A stretch of DNA of 64,000 nucleotides from Blakeslea trispora. Taxonomy: Eukaryota > Mucoromycota > Mucoromycetes > Mucorales > Choanephoraceae. Below are positions 23,766 through 35,712 of this stretch, one piece after another. The translations under genes and the position numbers were made by a program. A model generated the notes under the pieces. The model did not search any database, was not told where the DNA came from, and saw only the letters and a program-made list of their open reading frames with translations. Every line of letters starts with the position of its first letter. Position 1 is the first letter of the stretch. The stretch covers positions 124,001 to 188,000 of the forward strand of contig JAIWNE010000058.1 of assembly GCA_025331445.1 (NCBI GenBank), written 5' to 3'.

Positions 23766-26241
23766 GTACGTTTATATTTCCTGGTACTTTTTAAATGTTT
23801 ATCCGGTTTTGGGGCTAAGTTCTGGTAATTTTGAAATTTGATATCAAGTATTTTCAAAGTATTTTCAGCTTTGTTTGAGATTTCTTCCAGTAATTTCAAA
23901 AGTAATTTAAATTTTGTTTTACATTTTGTTTATTCTTGAGAGAGAAAAAAAAAAGAGAGAAAAGAAGAAACTACTGTTGTGTATCAGCAGTGCGAAAGTT
24001 GTTTGTATACTTATCTTTTAGTTGTTGCATCAAAGCAAGTGTACTCTCTATTAAGTTAAGCATTCTTGAGGGCTCTTCATCACTCATATAGTTTGACATC
24101 CGAAGAGCATCACTATTTAAGTGATGAAGAGTCTTTTCTACTTCAACGTATCGCTTTACCTTATCCCTGACGGTACGTCTAAGAGCTTTATCTGCTTGAA
24201 ATTCTTCGTCAGAGGCAAGGGCAAGAGTACTGACTGGTAGGGCAGCAGAAGGGAAATACACATCAAGTGTAATAAATTGAGTTAGCAAGTACATATGCTT
24301 GCATGGACGGCGTCTATAGTAAAAGTCCAAGCAAGAATACGAAGCAACAAGGAAGTCTATGTTTGCAACAACAGTATAAACAGTTTCGCTGCTGTTGAAC
24401 AAACAAACGTACCAATCTCCTGCTTTTTCATTTGCCACGCTTTCAGGGCGACTGATCATTCTACTGACTTCATCGGCTTCGAACTTCTCTGCCTCCATCT
24501 CTCGAACTCTCTGCTCCTTCTGGTACTTGCTCATAGCATTTTGTTCCCCATCACACGGTCATACTCAGACTTGAGAAAATACTCAACCTCTTCCACCAGA
24601 ACAAAAACAAGCTTGTCTAATTTTTTGTTTCTTACTCTCTCAAGAAACACAATTTTCAGTTGATTATGCCACGATTAAATGAAATTGTTGGTGAGCATAT
24701 GAAAGAATTGGTTTCCGTGGAATGCTCTGGACCATACCTTCATCTGTTCATCATTGCACCAGTTTTTCTTGAAATAGTCAACAAAAGCGGCTTGATCAAC
24801 ATAATCCATGATAAATTGGTTAATCTTTTCATGAAAACCAGATAACACATTTTCAGGGATGATGTGAGACAAAGCACGACGCATTTGTTCACAAAGAACC
24901 TTATTGTCCGCAGCAAGACCAGGTGAAGATTTGCAAGTGGTGTCAATCTTTCTTCCCCAAGCCTGCAAAATGTGGAAGACACAAAATTGGATCGTTGCCT
25001 CCGGGTATACTACTCCAATAGCATTGACCTCAGCCTTACAACAGTCAATAGTGAATTGTTGAGGTGCCATCAAAACACCTGGCAGTTTCAAGAAACTGAG
25101 CCATTGAACGACAGGACCAGTTAAATGATCGTTGGTCAAGAGATAACCAACGGGTCACCCACGGCAAATCTCTTCATCACGAACTAACAGAGTGTACATG
25201 ATGACAGATGCATTTTGAGAAATACCATGAGTAGCATCCAGACAAAAAAAGACAGCATTTTTCATCTTCTGTTGTTGAAGAGGGGACTGAAATCCATGAG
25301 CAAACAGAGTTGCGTCGTTGCTATAGGCCTGAAGGTTGGCTTCAAACACCAAGAAACCTCTTTCGGGCAGCTTTTCCTTCATCCAGATCAAGAAGGAGGC
25401 CATGTGGTCGCTGTCAAATTGGTAGAGCAGCTTATTGACCTATTTAAATTTAACAGAATAATAAGAAAAGACATTAAATAATAGATTGATATAACTAATA
25501 CCTTAGCGACCATGTTCCAGATGTCATGGTAGTTGACTCTACGTTCAGCATTTCTTCCATAGCAATCCATGTCGCGAAGAAGGTCAATTCGGATTTGTCT
25601 AGGAGACTTGGAACTATGCTCCAGTTTTTGCTGAATCTTCAACAAATATCTTCTGGAAAGAGGAAGACAACTCAAATCATCAGCACAATCACCGGGTTGA
25701 TGGTGAGAATGGCCTTCATTACCGGGGACAAACTCAAAAATCTCAGGTGCACGATAGAAGCACTTGATGCTGAGAGAGGCAGACCATCCAGCTTTCTTAC
25801 TCTTCTTTTGAATAGGGCGGCTTTCGATGGAAGAGCCAGGGATGTAGGAGCCACTGCAATGACAAAGGTATTTTACCGAAAACTTGAGGCGGACGCCTTT
25901 AATTTGAGCTTCTTCAGGGCTCATAACGGCTTTCGTGTTGTCATTATGTAAGATCCATTTCGTGGCACAAAGTTCATTCCTTCCAATCTTCTGCCCTGAC
26001 CCTAATGGTGCGGTTCAGCTTAAAAACGCCGGTTATCTCGCTGGGTATAAGAGCTTGATGAATAGTCTCTAAAGTATAAATGATGTCGTTGTTAGCAGCG
26101 TTCATGTTTGATATACGCGTAAAAAGTACACTGATTATATTCTTTCCCTAAATGTTAAAAGGTTTTTGAAAGTTTAGTCAAAAGTAAAAGCAGTCTCATT
26201 TCGGAAAAACATTTTAAAAGTACCAGGAAATAGAGACTTAC
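23766..26241 (-). mobile_element. MULE copy C (2476 bp), inserted in the LINE
   Basis: Inverted ends GTACGTTTATATTTCCTGGT and (reverse complement) GTAAGTCTCTATTTCCTGGT continue ACTTTTWAAATGTTTWTCCG. A perfect 9-bp duplication ACCTTGATT lies at 23757-23765 and 26242-26250. The LINE reading frame (VRSSLNQG before, IRPCLNK after) joins across it, confirming the insertion. Confidence 0.93.
23971..26105 (-). pseudogene. Mutator-like transposase, copy C
   Basis: ATG at 26105 (MNAANNDIIYTLETIHQAL). A frame break occurs at ~25975, then the N-terminal domain (KYLCHCSGSYIPG, KKAGWSASLSIKCFY) and PGDCADDLSCLPLSRRYLL. After an intron at ~25505-25440 comes the catalytic domain: FFCLDATHGISQNA (first Asp, ~25240), FTIDCCKAEVNAI (second Asp, ~25040), FCVFHILQAWGRKI, and FVDYFKKNWCNDEQMKVW (~24770). 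A SWIM-like SYSCLDFYYRRRPCKHMYLL (~24330-24270) has Ser at the first Cys position. It ends at 23971 with NNFRTADTQQ. It is the best-preserved member of the A/B/C family but carries frame breaks near the start and at ~24660-24540. Confidence 0.8.
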
Positions 26242-27275
26242 ACCTTGATTTAGAGAAGAACGTACCAAGCTGGAAACCCTGTTGAAGAAGTCTACGGGTA
26301 AAGATAGCACTCGCATGCAGTACCATAATTTGCTCAATACAACGATATTGACAACGGTAGCGCGGCTCTGGATTGAGAGCTGACGAGAGGCATAAGCGCT
26401 ACAAGAGTTCCTAATGGAGAGAAAAAGCTGTTTTTCAACCCATTTTTTTTTGAAAGGGAACTGACCAGCGAGAAATCCAAATAACGGAGTGGTTGATTGG
26501 AAGTACGATCATGCCAACTATGAATGTCTTGGGATTGCAGACATGGCACCAGTTCTAAGATGGTCGACCACTGAGAGCAATGATCTCAATTTTCTACATA
26601 TTTACCTCGGCATCGTATACGTTACTATACCGCATTAGATGACCCTGAACTAAATCGAAGTCAGTGGACGACGACAAGAATACGCATACATCATCAGCAT
26701 ATGCATGTACTTTCAGAGAAGACGGTAAGGGAGCGGAACGAGTACCTGTGGAAGTCCCAAACTCATAACCTTGAAAAGACAAATCTTGAAGTATATGCCT
26801 TAGCAGTGACTCATAAGCCAAATTGAATAGCAAAAGCGAGAGAGGATCACCTTGGCGGAGGCCACGGTGATGTATCGTAAGCTAGATGCATCATTAAATC
26901 AAGACATTTATTCAAGACACAATCCTACTTTGTGTCACCAAGCTCAATTTATATTGACAATCTCATTCTACACTGAATAAAACCCTCTCTTAATCTTGTT
27001 TAACTCATCTTGACTTAACAGATAAATTACACGGCACTGTTCAACCTCATCAGAAAAATAGTCATTCACTTTGATTTGTGCCCGGTTCAAGAAGAAGAGA
27101 CGAAAGATACAATCAACGAACGGTGAGGGAAAGTTAAATATCTCAAAAACCTTACGTAAGTAAGACGGGTGAACATGGTTATTGGCCTTTTCCTGGTCCA
27201 AAAGCATGGCAATAGTATCGCTGGAAGTTTGGAGAGCATGTTCCATGACGATGTTGAATATTAAACCATTAGCAC

Positions 27276-28153
27276 ATGTGATAATTGCAGTCTTAGATAG
27301 ATTCAATCAGAGGGAACTCGATTCTCTTATTAAAAATAAAGAGAGGAAACTTATTTAATTACAAGTTTATGTGGTGTTTATATCTTATTTCTCTCTCGGT
27401 TTCAATCAATCACTCCGTTATAACTTTATTTGTATGAGGAGCTTTTCTACTAGGATCACCGGTCACCTTAATTGAAAGATGGCTGTAGCCAGATTTCATT
27501 CCCTGCCTTGAATAAGGCGGAGATATATTGTTTACTTGATTTATATCTTGATGAGATATTGATTATGCTCGATAAGATATATTTAATCTTGATTAGTGTT
27601 TCAATATATCAGGCATAACTGTTTCATACTTGTTCACTTGTTTCGTTGGATGTTTAGATTTGTTTAGATTAGGTGATGACGATAGCCAAGTCCTTTGTAA
27701 TTATGTCTCAGAATTATCTTTATCCATATAATGATTTAGTCTTTTCTTATAACGAAATCTCTAGAATCATTGCTTGTTTTGTTAGATGCTGTTACCTTGA
27801 TATTATAAGACCTTTGCAACCATCCTGCTGTCACATGTGTCATGTCACATGGCCATTTTAAGTATTGATGAGAAGAGAGTCAATGAATATAAATCTGATC
27901 ATGCTTTCAATGTGTTATCTGGGCACATTGAACGCTTTATATATCATATCATCGCTTTTTACCAATGCTTGTTCACTGTTTGATTTCAGAATTACCTCTG
28001 GTAATATCTGAAGTGATTTTAAGTTTCCAACTTTGTGAACATTACTCGATTAATTGTTATTTTGACATTATCTGTCAAAATAACCTTTGATGATGATTAA
28101 TTGAATTACCAGTTATAAGTCATTCTCGCTTCTTTATATGTCCAAATACGACA
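27276..28153 (+). pseudogene. Fragment related to MULE copy A with the same 780-bp insert
   Basis: The plus strand first reads VIIAVLDRFNQRELDSLI, matching VIFAVSNRFNERELDFFI of MULE A. It then continues with the LTR-like insert found at 11786-12565 (inverted). It ends exactly where the Tc1 element begins, and starts abruptly at the LINE junction. No TIRs of its own are visible. Confidence 0.65.
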
Positions 28154-28705
28154 TACAGTGTGGTTGGAAATAATTTGCGGATTCTGAAAATTAAATTTAA
28201 AGATGCTCGATCAGGTAAAAATTATAGCAAAGAAAGTGTGAGATAAAGAGTTAACCCTTTATTGTATGTAATAATCTGATGTATTTATACTAATTTGAAT
28301 ATTTCTAGTTAATACTGATGAGAGTTGTAATGAAAGTGATTAAGTGTGATGGGAAAGAAAACCATATGTATTTGAATCATGGCCATTCGTGTATGTATGT
28401 GTTTTTATCCTTTTATTGACAAGACGATGTCTATTGTCATGCTTTAATTCATTAAAACCGTACACATGATTTTGTATATGTACATTTGTCCAAATATGGA
28501 TGTGTCAACATTGAAATTGGGACATGATTATTTATAACTGTAATCTGAGCCTATGTAACTATGCCTGTATAAGACAAAAGAGTAATTTACATCATGAAGA
28601 CTGTTATGCATCAGTCCAGTTTTTGTCTATTGAAAGTGCCTTCAAACTTTAAGGTTTTGTGAGATAGAGTATGCTGCTCTATTTGGCTAAAAAAAAGTGG
28701 ATTTG

Positions 28706-29770
28706 TTAATATTTTGTGTGACCTCCATGCGCTTTTGCAATTGATTTGCATCTTCGGCTCATACTGCTAACAAGGTTGTTTAGATACCCTGGCGTCAGCT
28801 AATACCATTCTTCTTTCAAAACCCTTTCCAAGTCACTGAGGGTGTTCACTCACTCTCGCGCTCATACAAACGCTTTCTCAGCTGAGCCCAGACATTTTCA
28901 ATTGGGTTGAGGTCTGGACTCTGTGATGGTCATCTGTCAAAGGTGTTGGTCATGGTCTTCATCTTGAACCACTTAAAATATGCTCCTACATGACAAGGAG
29001 CATTGTATTCTTGCAATGTGGAGTCAATGTTGATCTTGAATTCTTTTTCGATCCAGGGAAGATAGTAATCAACCAAACATTGGACATAGACTTCTTGATC
29101 AATTGATCCATGTTGCACGACTAGAGGACCAACACCATTTGCATGAAAGCATCCCCATACCATCACAGAACCCAAACCAAACTTGTGAGTACCCTTTATG
29201 TGCCTCTCCTCGTACCTTTCTCCATCCTTTCTGATTACTCTAGTTCCAGCACTAGCACTCTTAAGGGTAAAGTTGGCCTCATCAGACCAAACTACCTTAT
29301 CCCAGTCAGCTTTTGCCCAATTCAACCTCTCTTTGATCCAAGCTAAACGCAATTGTTTGTGCGTCTGCTTCAAAGCAAACTTTTTTGCCGCTACACAAGA
29401 TTTGAACTTCATACGAGTCAATGCATCTCGAAAAGCTGACAAAGAGACCTTCTTGCCTGAACCCAAAAACCGATGATGCTGAGCCTTACTTGACTCAGTA
29501 GGTTGACGACGAACACTTTGACTAATCGCGTTCAAATCAGTCTGAGAAAAAAGCCCTTTTCTTCCAGTTGATGTTTTAAGAAGAGTGATTTGGGTTTTCT
29601 GAAGTCTTTTATGAGCTGATCGTACAGTTGATTCAGGGAGGTCGAGACTTCTTAAGATTCGGGCAAAGTTTCTTTTGTACAAGAAAGCACCTGCTAATCA
29701 ACCGTAATCGTATTCGGAAAGGTGCTTATTGGCTTCTTTGACAACAGGAGTGGTAGTAGATGTGCTTATT
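28706..29770 (-). pseudogene. Tc1-type transposase, inactive
   Basis: The minus-strand reading contains an N-terminal HTH part (ARILRSLDLPESTVRSAHKR), DKVVWSDEANFTLKS (first catalytic Asp), HKFGLGSVMVWGCF, LQEYNAPCHVG, SQSPDLNPIENVWAQL (final acidic residue), and ends HGGHTKY-stop. The second catalytic Asp of the usual QDNAPCH motif is replaced by Tyr. A TGA stands where Trp is expected (FDR-stop-PSQSPD, ~28932), and another TGA lies near the N terminus (~29697). These three lesions make it dead. Confidence 0.88.
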
Positions 29771-29796
29771 TTATTATTTTTATTGAGAAAAAGGGG

Positions 29797-32700
29797 TGTT
29801 ACGCACAGGAATTTTCCTAGTACTCAATTATTTTCTGACTTCTTTTCGCTGCTTTGAATCCAACTCTGTATTTCCTATTTGATATTTTACCCATTTGACA
29901 GCTCCTCTTGATCTCTTATTACACAACAACCTTATTAGAATCCTTCTCTGACTTTCCATATCATAATGAATAGAACTTTTAGACATGTATTAATAATCCA
30001 TACATCACCACGGCGTATAGGAGTTTTAAAAATATTCGAGTGAGCTTTTTCTGATTGAGGTCAATATTCAGCTTTAATAGACATGGTTCTTTTGGCTTTT
30101 GAAATGATTAAAGTGATGGATTTTTTTGTTGAAAGGTAATGTAGAGACTTAAGGGAGGTTATTTTTTTTAATTTGAAGCTGATCTGAAGAGATGAATTGA
30201 TCTCGGTTTTTTTTTACATGTCAAAGGCCATAAAATAAATAAAAAGACTAAGAAAAATAATCTGTGAGAAAGAGATTTGGCTGAAAAGGGAAAAAAATAG
30301 CAGTGAAAATGAAGAGACAATCAAATGGGGGGGATCGATTTCAGAATTTATGCAAAAGAAATGTACAAAAAGGGTAAATGGGGGGATAGGCCAAGTGAGG
30401 TGAAACAATCTGTGTAAAAAAATAGAGAGTATGTATGCAAATTTAATTTAAAGGTAAAGAAGAGGTATTTGGAAGGTAATGCTAAAGTAAAGTCAGATAA
30501 ATGACGAAATGAAGATAGTAGGCTGAAAGAGAAGAAAAATAAGCATAAGCCATTTAATTATAAAGCCAAAGGCTAAAGAGCCATTTTTTAAATTTTTGTG
30601 TAATCATAACAAGGTGTAGAAAGCTAAAGAAGTGTAAAAAAGTGTAAAAAATAAAATAGCAAGGTTTAGAGAAGGTGTTTGTTATTCATACTTTTAAATT
30701 TTAAGATGGTAGTACAAGAATTTTACGATCATGACTAAATGTCGATCTTGAGATCTCTCATCACCATCACTGAAGCAACATGAGCACATGGAGAAGGACT
30801 CGTTGTTGCTGTAAGTGTCTTTAAGTCAAATAATGACTGGCAAAATGAATAACAGACATTCCAGCAGTTAGGTAAAATAAAAACTGCACTCATCTTTGTA
30901 TAAAGTGAGGTGAGATAGTTTGGGCTATATCAAATCGCATTGTATGAGGGTAAGCAGTACTTAAAAAAGCTGGAAAAGTCAGATGAAGATGTAAGACTAT
31001 AAATGACAACTTAAAGAGAAGTCTAAAAAGGAGAAAAGAAGCAAGTGCTACTTTCAAGCATGTCAAAAGGAAAGAAAGAAAAGTAATAACAATCACTACT
31101 GAATCACTATCTTATCCTCAGTTAATGACTCTCACTAAATAAGGATGGAATGTTTCATTATCACTTTTAAGAACTGCTAGTTTTAAACATTGGAAGTCAA
31201 TCTTGAGACTAGGCAAATCAATTGTGTAGACAAAAAACTTCAGATACTCTAAATTAGGTATTTGACTTGATGGTGAATTAGAATGCTTAGTTGAGAAGTC
31301 ATGAAAGAGGAACAGAAGGATCAATGTTAGGCTTTAAATGACTAATCCATTCACTTCTTTTATAGGAACAATTGATAATTTCACATATCCATCGTAAGAG
31401 ATATCATCAACAGATTTCAATACTTATGGTCAATGTTATCAATAAATGGATTCAAAGGGTGTCATAAGAAGTATTTGTGTTAGTGAGCCTTTACAATAAA
31501 TAAATAATCTTATTACATTTGGCATCTGATGTGCCATCCTATTATTATAGTCTATTATATCTCTAACAAGAGCGACACTATATAATAGGGTTGCTCTTGA
31601 TACATTTTGTTTTTAAGCTAGTTACTTGTATGTTAAAAAATGGTTCATTGATATACATGTATAATTTTGAGACAGCTTGACGCTTTGCTATCAACTTTTT
31701 TATAAATTCTACTTTGGTATTTCTTTAGGATCCCCTTTACAAAAGCGTTCCTTTAATTGATCACTAATAAGATCTGTTCATGCAAATCCAAGACATTTTC
31801 CTTTTCAGTACAATTTTAGCCTGAATCTGTCAATGAAATTATACTTTCTTCCCATCACTGCCATATTTCTCATATATACTGGCCTTTTTTTTCAATCCCC
31901 CATTTTCTTTTTCTCTCTTTTTGTTTCATTAAATGCACAGCAAAAGGTAAGCACTTTTATCTCTTTTTTTTATTATAAATACCATATAATCCATTAACAT
32001 CACTGACTCTTTTATTTTACAATAGCTACATGTATATCATCTTATCATGACAGCATCTCAATAACTCTACTACGCTTCTCTTCTATTTCTTTGAATCCTT
32101 CAACTCTTCTTCCGTATATATCTGTTTATCATCAACTTTATATACATTTATACAAACACTCATCATAAGCCCTGATTGACAATCCTTTATCTATGACACC
32201 TTCTTCTGCACTACTTTTCACCATCTCATCCATGACTTTTTGATCCAAACTGCCTGTTCTCTACCATGTTTCTCAAACTTATACTTCTTTGACTGATATT
32301 TGAATACCACCTCCATTTATGCTGCCTATCTAGATTGATGCCTCTCTTTCAAATTGCTCTTGTCTTAGGTCTTTCGGTTTCTCCATTTGTTTGACTATCT
32401 TATTCTTTGCATCGCATTTACTAACTTGCTCTGTTTGTAGTCATTGCCTTGAAGCCTTTTAACAAACACACATCCAATTGCCTACCATGCTTCCATCCTA
32501 TGTCTGATTTGTTCATGTCTACCTTCTTTCTTATGTGCTCATGTGATCTTTCTCTCTAACTGTTGCCACTGGTCATTGTCCTAAATTCAAGAGATACTTT
32601 TTTTCTCTGATATACCGTCGTTCAGGGTACTTGGTCTCTTCTCATGTCGCCATCTCTCTACCTCATCTTTAAGAAATGCTCTTTACCTGCCTATTTTCCT

Positions 32701-34261
32701 TCCACTACTATGGTCTGTCCTTTTAAAGGTTGCCAAATCTCTTTTTGATTGAACTTGGGGTTCTTTCCAACTTTAATGCTTGTGGGTTTTTTTCTTTTTG
32801 TGTCTTCTCGCCTTTGCTCATGCTTACATGTGTGCTCTATCTCAGATGAGCTTGCCTCATCGCTTTGAATCTCTTTCGTGACAAGTGAAATACCGCTTAC
32901 AGATTATTTTGACTTGACTGTCTTACCGAATGAACTTCTCTTTATTAACTGTTTACTTCTGACTGTTGCTCTCACTGCTGGCTGGACTCATGAGGTACCT
33001 AAGCACAACTAAAGGACACAACATGCTCATGACAAAGTACATGTGTAAAGGATCGCGTCTCATCTTCATTTTTTTTTGTTTTTTTTAGACTTTCTATGCT
33101 ATTCACTTTCTTCCTCTGTTGTTTCTGACTCTTGTGTATACTGGTGACGAGTGATCTCTTACTTGGTGTTGCTCATGACCTTGCATGTTGCTTCAAAATG
33201 GCTGTCAAGAAAAAAAATTACGAAAAAAAAGCCCGGTTAAGGCTGTATATTTTTTCAAGCGCAGCTACTGCAAAGCTTATTGAAGGCTCTAGTCATGGAA
33301 ATTAATTCATTTCTGCTTCCTATACTGCTTCTTATGGTTCCAAAAGGTACCTATATCAAAGCCAAGCATGCCAATCTATCTGAGTACACCCGATGCAGCA
33401 TCCCTATTACAAAAAAGGACATCTGAGCTACAAATCAGCCTAAAGAAAAACCCATACATAGCATATATTGATTCAAATTAATAAAATCAAAGAAGCTCAA
33501 TTTGCCCATAATACTTAAATAATCCAATCGTATGCCAAGCTTATCCGAAGATTAAAGCGATACGATTAGCCCATTTATCGCTTATACTTCTAAAACTTGT
33601 TAAATCATCATTACTATATACTCTAAAGGCCATTTGTCACTATAACTCCCCTTTGAGACCTAAGTTAGATATGATTCGACTATAAACAACTCTTATTTAA
33701 AGTAATTCGCGAAAGGGTTTTGCCTTTCAACAAAAAATGTCAGAATCTGACAAAATATCATGTCAGATTGCTTAAAAAACCTTAAACCGCCTTAATTGAA
33801 TTTCAAGGTTTACGTGTCAGAACCTGACAAAAAATAATGTAATTTCAACATCTTTTAAGCCGTGGTGCATGATGACTCATTAATCTGACTATTTAAATTA
33901 TTAGTTTGCAAGTCCAACATGACTTCTTTTAGAATAGTATATAAACTCTTTCATCTTCTCTTATTGATAAACTCAACTATTATCTCTCTTATTTACTTTA
34001 CGCTTGGTTGTAGATTGACATATTCACTACCTAAATCCACATATTGTTATTAGTTCCCTTGATACTTATTACAGATCATTGTATTCATATATTACATCTC
34101 TTCTTTTATATTACTTTATTCTCTTTACTTTACTTATATCTCTAGTCGGACAACTTAAAACCTGGTGCTCATTACTTATAACCTTGCTGCCTGATCGCTC
34201 TGTTATATCTATTTGTTCTCCTTCTCAAATTACTGCAAAAACTATCCTTTGTCCTGTAACA
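29797..34261 (+). repeat. 5' LTR of element 1, interrupted
   Basis: Two LTR parts (29797-30005 and 33868-34261) match 42554-43072 plus 47109-47197 of the 3' LTR. The break point CCATACAT/GATGACTC is uninterrupted in the 3' LTR at about 42757-42772, which defines the inserted element exactly. Confidence 0.92.
30006..33867. mobile_element. Non-coding 3.86-kb TIR element, CACTA-like
   Basis: It starts CACCACGGC and ends GCCGTGGTG, a perfect 9-bp inverted terminus, with a 3-bp duplication CAT (30003-30005, 33868-33870) shown by the intact 3' LTR. CAC ends and a 3-bp duplication suggest a CACTA-type non-autonomous element, but the ends differ from CACACGCGG of the element at 16790. No ORF above ~70 codons is convincing. 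About 31.85-33.2 kb is strongly pyrimidine-rich on the plus strand. Near the right end TGTCAGA-TCTGACA and TGTCAGAACCTGACA palindromes occur. Confidence 0.8.
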
Positions 34262-34265
34262 TATT

Positions 34266-34283
34266 TGGTGCTCATTACAGGGG
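34266..34283 (+). promoter_or_regulatory. Putative primer-binding site of element 1
   Basis: Four bases after the 5' LTR end lies TGGTGCTCATTACAGGGG, placed like a tRNA primer-binding site beginning with TGG. Which tRNA would pair is not determined. The first 13 bases also occur inside the LTR at 34163-34175. Confidence 0.5.
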
Positions 34284-34449
34284 TTCTCTTATTCAAATCT
34301 ACAAATCTCTTTACTGTTTCTCTCTCTGGTTTACTCTTTGGTTAAATCTCTCTCTGGTTTATTACTCTCTGGTTTATTACTCTCCGGTTTTCTCTCTTTT
34401 GGTTTATTTCTCTCTATATTTCTGAACTTACTGTGTTGGTTACTTTACT

Positions 34450-35696
34450 ATGACTTCTACTACTGATGCTAACGCTTACTCTGGCTTCCGTCCTCGTCTC
34501 ATTGAATTCCATGGCTATGAAGGCGAAGACTTCAGACACTTCAGACACACTCTGGACACTTTCTTCTCTATTTGTGGCATTAATTCTGGTCACCGTAAGT
34601 TAACTATTCTGGTTTCCCAACTTCGTCGTGCTGCTTCCACTTTCTATTCAAGATATCTCAAGACTGTGCAGGCTACTAATCCCGAGGCGTTACCCACTTA
34701 TGAAGATGCTATCAATGTATTACAAGATAAATACATTACTCCCGCTTTGGTCCAGCGCTTTGAACTCGCTTTTAATGATATGGTACAAGGTGCAAATGAA
34801 TCTCCTCAATTATTTTTATCAAGACTCTATGAAGCTGCTGAACTCGCTGAAATAGATGATGATAATATGATTCATAGTCGTTTCCGTGCTGGTCTTCTCC
34901 GCCCTATCCGTGTCTTCTGTATTGAATGCTCCTCCAAGACTTTTGATGACTGGGTTAATCATGCTGATGGCTGGTGGAACGCTCATAAGCCGGTTGATGT
35001 CAATTTGGTTGATAATCCTTTCATCGCTTCTGGTACCGCTCCTGACAACGCTCCTCACTCTATGGTTGACGCAGTTAAGTATCCCAATCTGGAAGGCCAA
35101 GTCTACAAGAATTTCAAAGCAACAATGTATGCAGGTAAGGATGGGTTTAGAGGTAAAAGGATGCCAGTCCAAGAGGAGAAGATGGTGAACCGTCGGGGTG
35201 TTGACACTATGGGTTCAGAAGTCGAACAGCTCGCTGCTAGACTGAAGAATTTGGAGTTGCACCACATGGGACAGCTATTCGAATCCGAAGGGGCGAGATC
35301 TGTTACTCCTAACTATACGTCCTATCGCTCCCAAGACTTCTCGGAAGCAGACACTGTGAATCTCATTAAAGATACTATCAAGAATGAACTACGTACAAAT
35401 GGTTCTGGTCCCATCGTTCCGATCGTCACCCTCAAGGTCGTTATGATGATGCCCGCGTTCAAGATGGTTACAACTCAAGATACAACAATCGCCGTCGTTA
35501 CAATGGCAATTACTCTCAAGGAAATTACAATGGTGGTTATCAAGACAACTCAAGACGCCCTGACTTCTTTGACAATGACTATGCTAGCCCTGGTGAAGGT
35601 TACTACCCCAACAAGCGTAACAATCAACATGGCCTGATGCATCTATTCACTCTAAAAATGGTTCTGGTTCAAAAAACTAGATCGGACAATTGCTAA
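34450..35696 (+). pseudogene. gag: Gag of Ty3/Gypsy element 1
   Basis: ATG 34450 (MTSTTDANAYSGFRPRLIEF) begins a Gag with a capsid-like helical region (FRHTLDTFFSICGINSG, LFLSRLYEAAELAEIDDDN, FDDWVNHADGWWNAHKPVD). At ~35405 the frame must shift by one base. The new frame gives a basic tail with RYDDAR, YNNRRRYNGNYSQGN and DNSRRPDFFDN before TAA at 35694-35696. No CCHC zinc knuckle is seen; an RG/YN-rich tail may bind RNA instead. The single indel inactivates the copy. Confidence 0.75.
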
Positions 35697-35712
35697 CTCT
35701 GATAATGGTCAA

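Larger units (their letters stand above)
22601..27275 (-). pseudogene. LINE reverse-transcriptase fragment, split by MULE C
   Basis: Non-LTR reverse transcriptase on the minus strand. From the 5' side: GLIFNIVMEHALQTSSDTIA then MLLDQEKANNHVHPSYL (27270-27150), the polymerase motif HAYADDVCVFLSS (~26700-26660), LRYLDFSLVSSLSKKNG (~26480-26430), and LSKLWYCMRV to VRSSLNQG (~26340-26250). After MULE C comes the next part (LPISQGGLELLDPMMQ frame, ~23720) and a C-terminal knuckle CPFCLLPSVSLSHLLVEC (~22850-22800). No endonuclease domain is present; the 5' end is lost at the join with the fragment starting at 27276 and the 3' end at MULE B. Multiple frame breaks. Confidence 0.8.

Noticed and set aside
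11786..28153. One giant 16-kb element bounded by long inverted repeats
   Set aside because: The inverted 780-bp blocks are internal to MULE fragments, and independent TIRs and duplications define smaller elements inside.
31850..33250. Protein gene in the pyrimidine-rich part of the 3.86-kb element
   Set aside because: No long frame, no recognisable motif and no convincing splice pattern on either strand.
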